Positions 35,400 through 44,389 of a stretch of DNA of 64,000 nt are shown here, in pieces (the stretch's first letter is position 1; each line of letters opens with the position of its first letter). A program made the translations under genes and the position numbers. The stretch is taken from positions 265,983 to 329,982 of the forward strand of contig JADJPJ010000011.1 of NCBI GenBank assembly GCA_016713325.1. Reading direction: 5' to 3'. The DNA is from Candidatus Flexifilum affinis (GTDB lineage Bacteria > Chloroflexota > Anaerolineae > Aggregatilineales > Phototrophicaceae). Below the pieces are notes generated by a model. That model saw only the letters and a list, made by a program, of their open reading frames with translations, was not told the origin of the DNA and did no database searches.

Positions 35400-37217
35400 T
35401 CCGGAGTCTTCGCTCAACGCCCTGCTGACCGTGCCGGAAGTGTGGGGCTATGCCCCGTCGCCGGATGGCCGTTGGATCGCCTGGACGTGGATGGGCGTCT
35501 CGACGGCGCTCAGCGTGCATGCGGCGCCGACGGACGCATCATCCACGCCGGTCGCGCTGACACTGAACGATCAGAATGCCTGGCTGGTCTCCTGGCTGCC
35601 GGATAGCAGCGGCTGTGTCATCGCCCAGGACACCGACGGCGACGAGAAGGTGGAGTTATTCCGCGTTGACCTCGTCGCGCCCAATGTGCTGCACCGGCTG
35701 ACCGAGCGCCATCCGGACTACTACATCAACGGCGGCGACCTGCATCCGAACGGCCGCTGGTTGATCTATGCAGCCAATTTCGATGATGCCGGGCTGGTCA
35801 TCGAGGGCAGCTGGATTTACCGGCATGACCTGGAAACGGGCGAGCGTCTGCCGCTGGCTCGACCGGCCGGCGCGACCGTCTATCCGCCCAGCCTGAACCC
35901 CCAGGGCTCTCACGTGCTCTATTACCGGCAAGACGAGCACCCTTCGGGTTGCCAGTTGTGGCGCGTTGCCATTGATGGGGGCGCCGATCGAGAGATCTTC
36001 AACGCCGGCGCGGATCGCAAGGTCACCGGCATCTGGCTTCCCGATGGCCAGCGTATCCTGGTGCGCGCCGAGACAGACACCCACTATCGCGTCGGCGTCT
36101 GGTCGCCGCAGTCGGCCGAGGTACGCTGGCTGGTCGACGACCCGGCGCGCAACATCGAGGAGATCGCCTGTCCGAGCAACAGCCAGTGGGCTGTCTTGCA
36201 CGAGAGCGCGGTGGCACGCTACCGCCCAACGCTGCTCGACCCGGACACCGGCGAGAGCACGCGCGGACCCGCCTGGACGGACGATCGCTCGACCGTGATC
36301 CCGGTTGCACCCGCTGCCGATGGCGGTTGGACGGCGCTGGTCTACGGCGGGCAAGTCGACGATCTGGTGCGAATCGGGCCGGAAGAGGGCGCGATCAGCC
36401 TGTCGCGCGCCGCAGATCGCGCCACCGTCTCCGCAGAGGATCTGGTTCCCGCCGAGGACTTCCGCTGGCACGGCGACGATGGCCTGGAGATCCAGGGCTG
36501 GCTGTATCGCGCGCGCGGCGAGGCGTTCGGCACGATCGTCTATGTCCACGGCGGGCCGACCTGGCATCTGGAAGATCGCTTCGACCTGACCGAGCAGTTT
36601 TCGCCGGGCAGGGGTTCAACGTCCTGGCGCCAAACTATCGCGGCAGCACGGGATTTAGCCGTGCGTACCAGGAGGCGATCAAAGTCGAAGGCTGGGGCGG
36701 CGTCGAGCAGGGCGACATTCGCGCTGGCATTGAGGCGCTGATCGCCGCCGGCATCGCCCAGCGAGGTCGCGTTGGCATCACCGGCACCAGCTATGGCGGC
36801 TACTCGTCCTGGTGCGCCATCACGCGCTATTCTACCGACCTGATCGCCGCCGCCGCGCCGATCTGCGGCATGACCGATCTGGTCGCCGACTACGAACTGA
36901 CGCGGCCTGAGCTGCGCCCGTACAGCGCCGAAATGATGGGCGGCACACCGGACGACGTGCCAGAACGCTTCGCCGAGCGATCGCCGGTCCACCATGTGGC
37001 CAACATCCGTGGGCGACTGCTCATCGTTCAGGGTGAGCAAGACCCGAATGTCACGCCGGAGCAGGTCACGATCGTCCGGCAGGCGCTGGACGCGGTGGGC
37101 ATTCCCTACGAAGTGCTGCTGTTTCCCGACGAGGGCCACGGCATCCACCGCCGGCCCAACCAGCGGACGCTGCTCCTGCGTCTGCTCTCGTTCTTCCAGC
37201 AGAGTATGAGGACGTGA
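35386..37217 (+). CDS. S9 family (prolyl-oligopeptidase-like) peptidase, frameshifted
   Basis: Two frames together encode about 610 aa. The first frame (from the ATG at 35386) is a beta-propeller (EVWGYAPSPDGRWIAWTW opening, GGDLHPNGRWLIYAA repeats) that leads into the hydrolase domain at FGTIVYVHGGPTWHLEDRFDLTEQF. The continuation FNVLAPNYRGSTGFSRAYQEAIK lies in another frame to the stop at 37217. The shift falls at 36598-36601, where cagttttcgcc has four T; five T would restore QFFAGQGFNVLAP. The catalytic Ser is in GTSYGGYSS, the Asp in EQDPNV and the His in EGHGIH. The gene overlaps the dppF-type stop by 14 nt, so peptides brought in by the importer may be cut here. A single-base homopolymer loss could be a read error. 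Confidence 0.88.
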
Positions 37218-37223
37218 GACTGC

Positions 37224-37781
37224 ATGGCTGAAGTCAAGATCACGGAAACGATTTATGTGCCAGACCGTCACGGGTGGCGCAGTTGGCTGGAGGAGCACCA
37301 TCGCTCCAAGAAGGAGATCTGGGTGATCTCCTACCGAAATGGGGTGGATCTGCCCAGCATCCCGTATCTGCATGCCGTCGAAGAGGCGCTGTGCTTTGGC
37401 TGGATCGATGGCATCGCCAAGACAATGGACGTCGAACGCAGGGTGCAGCGTTTCACGCCTCGTCGCAGGGGCGGTCACTGGACGGAACTCAACAAGGAAC
37501 GGGCGCGGCGGCTGATCGCGCAGGGCAAGATGACCGAGGCCGGCTACGCCACGCTGCCGGATCTCAATGTCGAGAATTTTGTGATCCCTCCCGACATTCT
37601 GGCCGCACTCCAGGCGGACCCGGTGGTCTGGGCGAACTTTCAGAACTTCCCGCCGCTGTACCAGCGCATCCGTGTCAGTTTCATCGACGAAGTGCGCAAG
37701 CAGCCGGCGGAGTTCCAGAAGCGCCTGTCCAACTTCCTCAACAAGACGCGTGAGAACAAGACGTACGGCGTGATGGAGTAG
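37224..37781 (+). CDS. YdeI/OmpD-associated family protein
   Basis: The protein is 185 aa. The opening ITETIYVPDRHGWRSWLEEHH, the run EALCFGWIDGIAKTMD (about 53-68) and RFTPRRRGGHWTELNKERARRLI (about 74-96) are the pattern of the YdeI/OmdA-like family, sometimes called bacteriocin-protection proteins. The molecular role is not established for the family. It follows the S9 peptidase by 6 nt and so may be the last gene of the peptide importer unit. The C-terminus RKQPAEFQKRLSNFLNKTRENKTYGVME is basic and helical. Confidence 0.85.
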   Translation: MAEVKITETIYVPDRHGWRSWLEEHHRSKKEIWVISYRNGVDLPSIPYLHAVEEALCFGWIDGIAKTMDVERRVQRFTPRRRGGHWTELNKERARRLIAQGKMTEAGYATLPDLNVENFVIPPDILAALQADPVVWANFQNFPPLYQRIRVSFIDEVRKQPAEFQKRLSNFLNKTRENKTYGVME

Positions 37782-37844
37782 GGAATACCTGCTTCGCCAA
37801 CATGAGGTAGTGATAGGTTCGAGACCGATCGACCGACGTCGGAC

Positions 37845-37873
37845 TTGACGGTTCTTCGTTAGTGCTCTACGAT
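37845..37873 (+). promoter_or_regulatory. Promoter of the TetR-glycosyltransferase operon
   Basis: TTGACG (37845-37850) and TACGAT (37868-37873) are 17 nt apart, and the palindrome at 37873-37890 starts at the last base of the -10 box. Confidence 0.6.
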
Positions 37874-37890
37874 GAATGAACGTTCATTCA
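37873..37890. promoter_or_regulatory. Perfect 18-bp palindromic TetR operator
   Basis: tgaatgaacgttcattca is its own reverse complement. It sits just after the -10 box and 35 nt before the TetR start, which suggests autorepression. A further half site, gttcat, lies at 37906-37911. Confidence 0.75.
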
Positions 37891-37924
37891 TTACATTGAG
37901 CAGCCGTTCATCACGGGACACAAC

Positions 37925-38536
37925 ATGAAAGATCCTGTTCAGGAGCAGCTCGTCGCGACGAGGCGCAAACAGATCCTCGATGCCGCGGCCAGGGTTTTCG
38001 CGGAAAAAGGTTTCCACCCGGCGACGATCAAGGACATCGCCAGAGAGGCCGGTATCGCCGACGGCACCATCTACAACTACTTCGAGAATAAGACCGCACT
38101 GCTGCTCGGCATCTTCGATCTGATGCGAGAAGCGGCCCTGCGCGATTTCGAGCCGGCTGCGCTTGCCGAGGATGACGTCCGCGGCTTCCTGACCGCTTAT
38201 CTGCGTCAGCCGCTGATGGGGATGCAGGGCGACAACCTCGAACTGTTCCGCATCATCATCTCGGAAATGATGGTCAACAAAGAGATCCGCGACATGTATG
38301 CGCAGCGCATTCTGGAACCGACCCTCGCGATGGCGGAACCTCTGTTTGAGCGTTGGGTGGCGCAGGGCCGCATCCGTCCGGTGGACGTTCCGCTCCTGCT
38401 GCGCGCCATCTCCGGCATGGTGATGGGACTGCTGATGGAGCAGGCCCTCGGCGATGCGCCGTTGGCGTCGCGCTGGGAGGGGCTGCCCGACATCCTTGCC
38501 GACCTGATCCTGAACGGTATCGGAGCCGACTCATGA
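37925..38536 (+). CDS. TetR/AcrR family transcriptional regulator
   Basis: The protein is 203 aa. The N-terminal helix-turn-helix reads [51 protein letters not shown] (residues 13-63), standard TetR. The C-terminal ligand domain is helical and unassigned. The stop overlaps the next start as ATGA (38533-38536), so the glycosyltransferase is coupled to it. A perfect 18-bp palindrome at the promoter is the likely operator. Confidence 0.92.
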   Translation: MKDPVQEQLVATRRKQILDAAARVFAEKGFHPATIKDIAREAGIADGTIYNYFENKTALLLGIFDLMREAALRDFEPAALAEDDVRGFLTAYLRQPLMGMQGDNLELFRIIISEMMVNKEIRDMYAQRILEPTLAMAEPLFERWVAQGRIRPVDVPLLLRAISGMVMGLLMEQALGDAPLASRWEGLPDILADLILNGIGADS

Positions 38537-39792
38537 CGATCGTGATCGCTGCCTCGGGCACGCGCGGCGATGTGCAGCCTTATGTCGCTCTGGGGAAGGG
38601 ATTGAAGGCGGACGGCCATCCCGTAGCCGTCCTGACCACCGACGATTTCGTCGGTCTGGTGCAGGGGGCAGGGCTGGAGTTCCGGTCGATGGGGGAGAGT
38701 ATCGAGCAATTGCTCCAGACCCCAGAGTGGCGGCAGACCGTCGAGCGTGGCAACGTTATCGCGCTGTTCTCGCGCATGAACGCGGAGATGAAGCGGCGGG
38801 CGCAGTACCTGGCCGAACGCATGCCGGCGCTCTACGAAGGGGCGTCGCTGGTGATCGCCGGTCTGAGCGGCCTGGGCGGCGCCTTCTCGATCGCCGAGAA
38901 ACTGGGCGTGCCGGTCATCCAGGCCTATCTGCTGCCGATCGCGCCCACCAGCGACTACGCCAGTCCGATCGCGCCGGCCGCTTCGCTTGGCCCTGCGCTC
39001 AATTGGCTGTCGTTCGTGGCCATGCGCCAGCTCCTGTGGCAGAGCACCCGATCGGCCGATGTGGCGGTGCGGCGCGAACTGGGCATGCCGCGCGCGTCGC
39101 TCTGGGGGCCTTACGGTCGTCTGAAGCAGCAGAAGGTTCCCGCGCTGTACGGCTACAGTCGGCATCTGGTGCCGTCGCCGGCCGACGTTAAAGGCCTTCA
39201 TGACGTGACCGGCTTCTGGGTGCTCGATCCACCGGACGACTGGACGCCACCCGCCGATCTGGTCGAGTTTTTGCGCGCCGGTCCGCCGCCGGTCTACATT
39301 GGCTTTGGCAGCATGGGCAGCCGGGACCCGGAGGAGACAGCGCGGCTGACGCTCAAGGCGCTGGAACTCTCCGGCCAGCGCGGCGTACTGGCTTCAGGGT
39401 GGGGCGGTATGAGTGGAGCCGATCTGCCGGACACCGTTCACATGATCACGTCCCTTCCGCATACGTGGCTCTTCCCACAGATGGCGGCAGTGGTGCATCA
39501 CGGCGGTGTGGGGACGACCGCGGCCGGGGTGCGCGCGGGAGTGCCGTCGATCATCACGCCGTTCATGGCCGACCAGCCGTTCTGGGGACGACGGGTGGCC
39601 GCGCTTGGCGCGGGGCCTGCGCCGATCCCTCGCAAACGGCTCACCCCGGAGACACTGGCGCGGGCGATCACCCAGGCCGTGACCGATCAGCCGATGCGCG
39701 AGAGGGCCGCCGACCTGGGTGAAAAAGTCCGTTCCGAAGGAGGAGTTGCGCAGGCGGTGGCGCTCATCCAGCAGTGGGAGTCGAGACGATAG
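38533..39792 (+). CDS. UDP-glycosyltransferase-like (sterol/lipid glucosyltransferase type)
   Basis: The protein is 419 aa from the ATG at 38533 that overlaps the TetR stop. The N-terminal half opens [22 protein letters not shown], the glycosyltransferase-28-like pattern seen in sterol 3-beta-glucosyltransferases and MGT/macrolide enzymes. The donor-binding signature near the C-terminus is [31 protein letters not shown] (about 318-348), with the His and Gly-rich turn for the UDP moiety. Membrane lipids, antibiotics or another small hydrophobic acceptor are possible, since TetR-coupled UGTs are often detoxifying. Its end overlaps the convergent metal-permease gene by 29 nt. Confidence 0.88.
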   Translation: MTIVIAASGTRGDVQPYVALGKGLKADGHPVAVLTTDDFVGLVQGAGLEFRSMGESIEQLLQTPEWRQTVERGNVIALFSRMNAEMKRRAQYLAERMPALYEGASLVIAGLSGLGGAFSIAEKLGVPVIQAYLLPIAPTSDYASPIAPAASLGPALNWLSFVAMRQLLWQSTRSADVAVRRELGMPRASLWGPYGRLKQQKVPALYGYSRHLVPSPADVKGLHDVTGFWVLDPPDDWTPPADLVEFLRAGPPPVYIGFGSMGSRDPEETARLTLKALELSGQRGVLASGWGGMSGADLPDTVHMITSLPHTWLFPQMAAVVHHGGVGTTAAGVRAGVPSIITPFMADQPFWGRRVAALGAGPAPIPRKRLTPETLARAITQAVTDQPMRERAADLGEKVRSEGGVAQAVALIQQWESRR

Positions 39793-41281
39793 CCGTTCCT
39801 CCAGCTAGTGACTCGCGGCGGAAGGCGAGGATCTCTTCCCGTCCGCGCGGCGTCAGCGCGACCAGCCCGTCACGAATGTCGACCCATCCCCGGCCGCGCA
39901 GGCGGTCGAGTTCGCGCGCCGCTCGTTGGGGAGTCCAGCGCAGATGACTGTGCAGGCGGGCGGGAGCCAGCTCATCGCCGGCCGCGGCCGTGCCCTCGTG
40001 GTTGAGCACATGACCGAGGAAGACCATGTCGCCAAAGCGGCGGCGCTGCTCCCATCGACGCAGCATGCCGGCCACGAGTCCGTAGCGGGGCGAGAACACC
40101 CAGGCGGCCACGAATAGGAGGAAGATGGTGAGCACCATCGACGCTGAGATCGATGAGTTCCAGGTGCTCGGCAGCGAGGTGCCAAGCAGACGGTTGATGG
40201 AGCCGAAGACACCGCCGACGTCGATCACGCCGAATAGCCGGCCGCGCGCCAGATCGTAGCCGAAGCCCGCGCCGACCGCGCCGATGATCGGGCTGATCAC
40301 CAGCATGTGGGACAGCCGATCGGTCAGCAGATAGGCGGCAGCGGGTGGGATGATGAAGAAGGCGATCACCAGAATTGAGCCGACGGCGTTAAAGGCCCCG
40401 ACGGCCACCAGGCTGACCATGATCATCAGTGCGTAGTGCAGTGCTCCGGGCCGGAAACCGAGCGCATGAGCCAGCGCCGGGTCGAAGGTCGAGAGCTTCA
40501 GTTCCTTGTAGAAGACGAGGATGAAGATCCCGGTCAGCAGCGTCAGGATGCTCATCACGCCGAGCGATCGCGGGACGAAGACCAGCTCCGGTTCGCTGTC
40601 CACGAGCCCCGCCTGCCAGGCCTGGGCCGGCGGGTATGTCCCGCAGTTGCCGCAGGTTTCGGCGAACTCCGCACGGGCGTCACGCGGATTGATGTTCAAC
40701 TCGGCACAGTTCGTGCACTGGCGGGCGACCTCGGCGCGCGGGTCGTCCGGCGTGATCACCACAGTCTCGCAGTTGCTCAGGCAGATGCCGTCGGCGTCGG
40801 CCCAGGCCACGCCGATCTCGCCGACCATGACGGCATCGGTATCCAGGTGTACGTCGTCAACGAAGCGCGAGACCAGGATCACGGCGATGGCGAAGAGCAA
40901 GGGGAATGCCAGACCCAGGGCGGCATCCTGTTTGACCAACCCCGAGCGGAAGATCAGCTCGGTCAGGACGACGGTGGCCACCCCGGCGGCGGCGGCGCCC
41001 AGGATCAGCAGGGGCGACGAGAGATCCGCTTCCATCCCCAGCAGGCCCGTCATGACCATGAAGGCGACGACGATGCCCAGCAGGACGGTGTGGCTGATGG
41101 CGTCGCTGGTGAGCGACATGCCGCGCAGCAGCAGCAGCGACCCGAGGAGCGCGCCGCTCACGGCGATCAGTCCCCCCAGCAGCACCGCGACCGTCTGCGG
41201 GTCGCGCAGCAGAGTGTTCAGCGTTTCGGCGGGAATGACCCGCGTCAGCAGTTCGACCAGAAATTGTTCGAGCGGGATCAC
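39764..41281 (-). CDS. Metal ABC transporter permease with Cys-pair insertion and C-terminal winged-helix domain
   Basis: The protein is 505 aa from a GTG at 41279-41281, and its start overlaps the upstream permease stop by 4 nt. The ABC-3 permease core runs from about 30 to 400 (LLRGMSLTSDAISHTVLLGIVVAFM; AGLVKQDAALGLAFPLLFA). Between helices, residues 160-225 form an insertion with Cys167, 171, 189, 192, 210 and 213. It is built from three C-x2-3-C units spaced 21-22 residues and separated by a repeated DPRAEVARQ / DARAEFAET segment. It may be an outside metal-binding loop. Residues 415-490 resemble a winged helix (LHSHLRWTPQRAARELDRLRGRGWVDIRDGLVALTPRGREEIL), as in DtxR-like domains fused to metal permeases. 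Confidence 0.85.
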   Translation of the reverse strand: MIPLEQFLVELLTRVIPAETLNTLLRDPQTVAVLLGGLIAVSGALLGSLLLLRGMSLTSDAISHTVLLGIVVAFMVMTGLLGMEADLSSPLLILGAAAAGVATVVLTELIFRSGLVKQDAALGLAFPLLFAIAVILVSRFVDDVHLDTDAVMVGEIGVAWADADGICLSNCETVVITPDDPRAEVARQCTNCAELNINPRDARAEFAETCGNCGTYPPAQAWQAGLVDSEPELVFVPRSLGVMSILTLLTGIFILVFYKELKLSTFDPALAHALGFRPGALHYALMIMVSLVAVGAFNAVGSILVIAFFIIPPAAAYLLTDRLSHMLVISPIIGAVGAGFGYDLARGRLFGVIDVGGVFGSINRLLGTSLPSTWNSSISASMVLTIFLLFVAAWVFSPRYGLVAGMLRRWEQRRRFGDMVFLGHVLNHEGTAAAGDELAPARLHSHLRWTPQRAARELDRLRGRGWVDIRDGLVALTPRGREEILAFRRESLAGGTAIVSTPTAG

Positions 41282-42291
41282 GACTCAGCGCTCCTTTCAG
41301 ACAGGTTGGAGCGGTCGGTGCGCGCTTTGAGACGCGCCCACACCAGACCGCGGCCTGGCGCGAAGGCGATGGACAGGGCAACCAGCAGCGCGGCTACGAC
41401 GATGATCATTGGCCCGGTGGGGATGTCGCTCTCGATGCCGCTGATGACGGCGCCGACCCCGCCGGAGAAAGCGCCGAACACAGCGGCCAGCACCAGCATC
41501 TGATCGAGCCGGTGAGTCCACTGCCGCGCGGCGATGCCGGGCGCGATCAGCAGGCCGACCATCAGAATCACGCCGGCCACTTGCAGGCCGAGCACGACGG
41601 CGGCGACGATGAGCGTCGAGAGCAGCGCCGACAGCGTTCGGACGCGGAATCCGTTGGCCTGGGCAAAGCCCAGATCGAAGGTGATGAGTTTAAATTCCTT
41701 CCAGAACAGCAGCAGCACGATCAGCGCGACGATGCCGAAACCGGCGATGCGGCGCACATCGGCCTCGACCATGGTGGCGGCCTGACCGAAGATGAAGTTA
41801 TCCAGACCGGCCTGGCTGGCATCCGGGATCGACTGGATGTAGGTGAGCAGCGCGATTCCCGCGGCGAACCAGGCAGCCAGCACGATTCCCAGGGCGGTAT
41901 CCTGTTTGATGCGGGTGGTGCGAGTGAGCGCGGTGACAAACTGCACGCCGAGCCAACTGGCGATTCCCGCGCCGATCAGCAGGGCGCCCATGTCGCGGCC
42001 GGCCAGCAGAAAGGCAATGCCGACGCCGGGCAGCGCCGCATGGGACAGCGCGTCACCGACCAGGCTTTCACGGCGCAGGACGGCGAAACTGCCCAGCACG
42101 CCGGCGACGACGCCGAGCAGCGCGCCGCCGAGCGCAACAGTCCGCAGGGTGTAGTCGTAATTCACGCCCCAGGCCCACTGGCTGAACGGGACGAAGAGCA
42201 TTCCCGCCAGCGCCAGCGCGCCGATCAGCAGCCAGACCCTGCGATCCTGGGCCGTCATGGAGCGATTGGGTGTTTTGACGAGTGTCATCAT
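41278..42291 (-). CDS. Metal (Mn/Zn/Fe) ABC transporter permease
   Basis: The protein is 337 aa from the ATG at 42289-42291, with AGAGGA upstream; a nested ATG at 42288 is equivalent. The frame is open upstream, but that part is over the ATPase gene. Family ABC-3 features include FAVLRRESLVGDALSHAALPGVGIAFLL (about 70-97), RIKQDTALGIVLAAWFAAGI and EFKLITFDLGFAQANGFRV. About eight helices are predicted. No fused DNA-binding domain or Cys insertion is present, unlike the sister permease at 39764, with which it is coupled by a GTGA overlap. The two probably form a heterodimeric channel. Confidence 0.92.
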   Translation of the reverse strand: MMTLVKTPNRSMTAQDRRVWLLIGALALAGMLFVPFSQWAWGVNYDYTLRTVALGGALLGVVAGVLGSFAVLRRESLVGDALSHAALPGVGIAFLLAGRDMGALLIGAGIASWLGVQFVTALTRTTRIKQDTALGIVLAAWFAAGIALLTYIQSIPDASQAGLDNFIFGQAATMVEADVRRIAGFGIVALIVLLLFWKEFKLITFDLGFAQANGFRVRTLSALLSTLIVAAVVLGLQVAGVILMVGLLIAPGIAARQWTHRLDQMLVLAAVFGAFSGGVGAVISGIESDIPTGPMIIVVAALLVALSIAFAPGRGLVWARLKARTDRSNLSERSAES

Positions 42292-42358
42292 GGGTGTTCC
42301 TCTTGCCTGTTCGCATGCCCCACGCCCACATTCTCGTGCAGGCGCAGGGCCGTAGGAC

Positions 42359-43147
42359 TCAGTCGCCAACGGCCTCGCCGAAGCTCGCCAGCTTGCCGAC
42401 TTTTTCGGCAACGCTGATGCGGCCGCCATAGGTCTGGCGCAGCAGTTCGGGCGTGAACACGTCGTGCACCGGCCCGCTCGCGATGACCTCGACGTTGAGC
42501 AGGGTGACCCAGTCAAAGTAGTCGTCGACGGTCGCCAGGTCGTGGTGGACGACGATGACCGTTTTGCCACGCGTCCGCAGTTCGCGCAGGATGTTGACGA
42601 TGGCGCGCTCAGTGACGGCGTCGACGGCGGCGAAGGGCTCATCCATGAAGTAGATGCGCGCATCCTGCACCAGAGCGCGGGCCAGGAAGGTGCGCTGCTG
42701 CTGCCCGCCGGAGAGCTGGCTGATCTGCCGGCCTGCGAAGTCACTCAAGCCGACCTGCTCCAGTGCGTGCAGCGCCAGTTCGCGTTCGCGTTTGCCGGGG
42801 CGGCGGAACCACCCCAGCTTGCCATACAGGCCCATCGTGACCACATCCAGGACGGAGGTCGGGAAGTCCCAGTCGACGCTGCCGCGCTGTGGGACGTAGC
42901 CGACCAGATCGCGCGCCTGCTCGTAGGATTTTCCGTAGAAGAGCACTTCTCCGGCGGCGCGTGGAATCAGGTTGAGGGCGGCTTTGATCAGCGTGCTCTT
43001 GCCCGCCCCGTTCGGCCCGACGACGCCCAGGAGGACGCCTTCCGGCACTTCAAGATCGACATCCCAGATGGCGGGTTTATCCTGATAGGCGACAGTCAGG
43101 TCATGAACGGAGAGGGCCGACGTTTTGGCGGTAAGGTGGCTGGTCAT
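42359..43147 (-). CDS. Metal ABC transporter ATPase (ZnuC/MntB type)
   Basis: The protein is 262 aa. Walker [10 protein letters not shown] (about residues 39-47), the Q-loop at [18 protein letters not shown], signature LSGGQQQR, Walker B IYFMDEP and [14 protein letters not shown] are present. The [19 protein letters not shown] phrase is characteristic of the manganese/zinc/iron importer ATPases. It follows the SBP by 9 nt and precedes the first permease by 67 nt. Confidence 0.94.
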   Translation of the reverse strand: MTSHLTAKTSALSVHDLTVAYQDKPAIWDVDLEVPEGVLLGVVGPNGAGKSTLIKAALNLIPRAAGEVLFYGKSYEQARDLVGYVPQRGSVDWDFPTSVLDVVTMGLYGKLGWFRRPGKRERELALHALEQVGLSDFAGRQISQLSGGQQQRTFLARALVQDARIYFMDEPFAAVDAVTERAIVNILRELRTRGKTVIVVHHDLATVDDYFDWVTLLNVEVIASGPVHDVFTPELLRQTYGGRISVAEKVGKLASFGEAVGD

Positions 43148-43156
43148 GGCAGGATC

Positions 43157-44185
43157 CTATTCGCATTCCACATTCAGAAGATCGGCCGGCGGTTCTGGCT
43201 GAACGGACGCATCCCATTCCGGGAGGGTGAGATCCACGCCAGCGCACTGAAAGGACTGAAGCACGGTGTAGACGTTGCTGGCCAGCATACCTGTGTAGGT
43301 TCCGGCGAATGCGCCGGGGACGCCCATCGCGTCCGAGTACAGTTCGCGCACGCCGCGCTGCACGGTGCCGCCGGCGGCCCGCACGCCCTCCTGCACGGCG
43401 TTGATAGTCGCCGGCGAGACGCTGCTTTCGACGAACAAGACCGGAATGCCGCTGTCGATGACCGTGTCGATCACGGCCTGTACGTCTCCTACGCCGGCTT
43501 CATCGGCCGTGCTGATGCCCTGGATGGAGGTCATCTGCCAGCCAAAGGCTGCGCCGAAATACTGAAAAGCGTCATGAGAAGTGACGAGATAGCGCTGCGC
43601 TTCCGGCACGCTGGTCATGCCCGCTTCCGCCCAGGCGAACAGAGCCTGAAGCTGGGCGATATACGCGTCGGCGTTGGCCTGATAAATCTCGGCGTTGGCC
43701 GGATCGAGATGCGCCAGTTCCTCTGCCAGCGCCTGGGCCGACAGCTCCCAGTTGCGCGGGTCGAACCAGAAATGGGGGTCATCGACATCGGTCAGCTCTG
43801 CGGACAGGGTGAAGCCGCCGATGACGAAGCCGGCATCCTTAACGGGTTTGGAAACGGCAAACGTGATGATGCCGCGCTGACCCAGCGCCTCGAACACCGT
43901 ATCGAACTGGCCCTCCAGGTGCAGGCCGCTGTACACCACCATGTCGGCATCGCTCATTGCGGCAATGTCCGCTTCTGTCGGCTTGTAGAGGTGTGGGTCG
44001 ACGCCCGCTCCCATCAGCCCGGTAATCTGAATGCCCTCGACGCCTGCCGTGAGAATGGTGGCGAGATCGGCGGCCTGGGTAGTGGTCGCAACGATGTTGA
44101 GTTGCGCATCCTGTGCGGATGCTTCCGGAACCACGATTGCGAAGAGAAAAAGCGCCGAAATAAGCAGCGCTCGAAGACTGGTCAT
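43157..44185 (-). CDS. Metal ABC transporter substrate-binding protein (ZnuA/MntC cluster A-I)
   Basis: The protein is 342 aa. The signal peptide is about 1-24 (LRALLISALFLFAIVVPEASA). The metal-site pattern is visible: GMGAGVDPHLYKPTEADIAAM (His in VDPHLY), DVDDPHFWFDPRNWEL (His in DPHFW), RYLVTSHDAFQYFGAAFG (His in SHDAF) and a late acidic residue. This is the usual three His plus one Asp/Glu ligand set of TroA-like proteins. The metal may be Mn, Zn or Fe. The DtxR/MntR-like operator 56 nt upstream (44241-44260) argues for Mn or Fe. It is the first gene of the metal importer operon. Confidence 0.93.
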   Translation of the reverse strand: MTSLRALLISALFLFAIVVPEASAQDAQLNIVATTTQAADLATILTAGVEGIQITGLMGAGVDPHLYKPTEADIAAMSDADMVVYSGLHLEGQFDTVFEALGQRGIITFAVSKPVKDAGFVIGGFTLSAELTDVDDPHFWFDPRNWELSAQALAEELAHLDPANAEIYQANADAYIAQLQALFAWAEAGMTSVPEAQRYLVTSHDAFQYFGAAFGWQMTSIQGISTADEAGVGDVQAVIDTVIDSGIPVLFVESSVSPATINAVQEGVRAAGGTVQRGVRELYSDAMGVPGAFAGTYTGMLASNVYTVLQSFQCAGVDLTLPEWDASVQPEPPADLLNVECE

Positions 44186-44240
44186 GAGGGAAGACCTCCA
44201 GTGGCAAATTGTCGGTTGCCTGCATTGCGGTCGAAATATG

Positions 44241-44260
44241 AATTTAGTCTAGTCTAAATT
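44241..44260. promoter_or_regulatory. DtxR/MntR-like operator upstream of the metal importer
   Basis: AATTTAG-TCTAGT-CTAAATT is a 7-bp-arm inverted repeat with a 6-bp centre. The pattern TTTAG-N6-CTAAA resembles known operators of metal-dependent DtxR/MntR-type repressors. It lies 56 nt before the SBP start codon (minus strand) and 130 nt before the divergent P-ATPase. Similarity is by eye only. Confidence 0.6.
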
Positions 44261-44389
44261 TGTGATTTTGGCAAGGGGCCAGTTTCTGAGGCGTTGGAAT
44301 GGAATAATTAATATGAACTCCTAATTTTTAGGGGGATGTGCAGCGTGAGATCGACTATGATAGCTAAGTAATGTACAAGGAGTTGTTAC

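Noticed and set aside
42464..44257. Plus-strand open frame (597 codons) opposite the metal ATPase and SBP genes
   Set aside because: Antisense to two clear genes, with a His/Arg/Gly-rich sequence lacking motifs.
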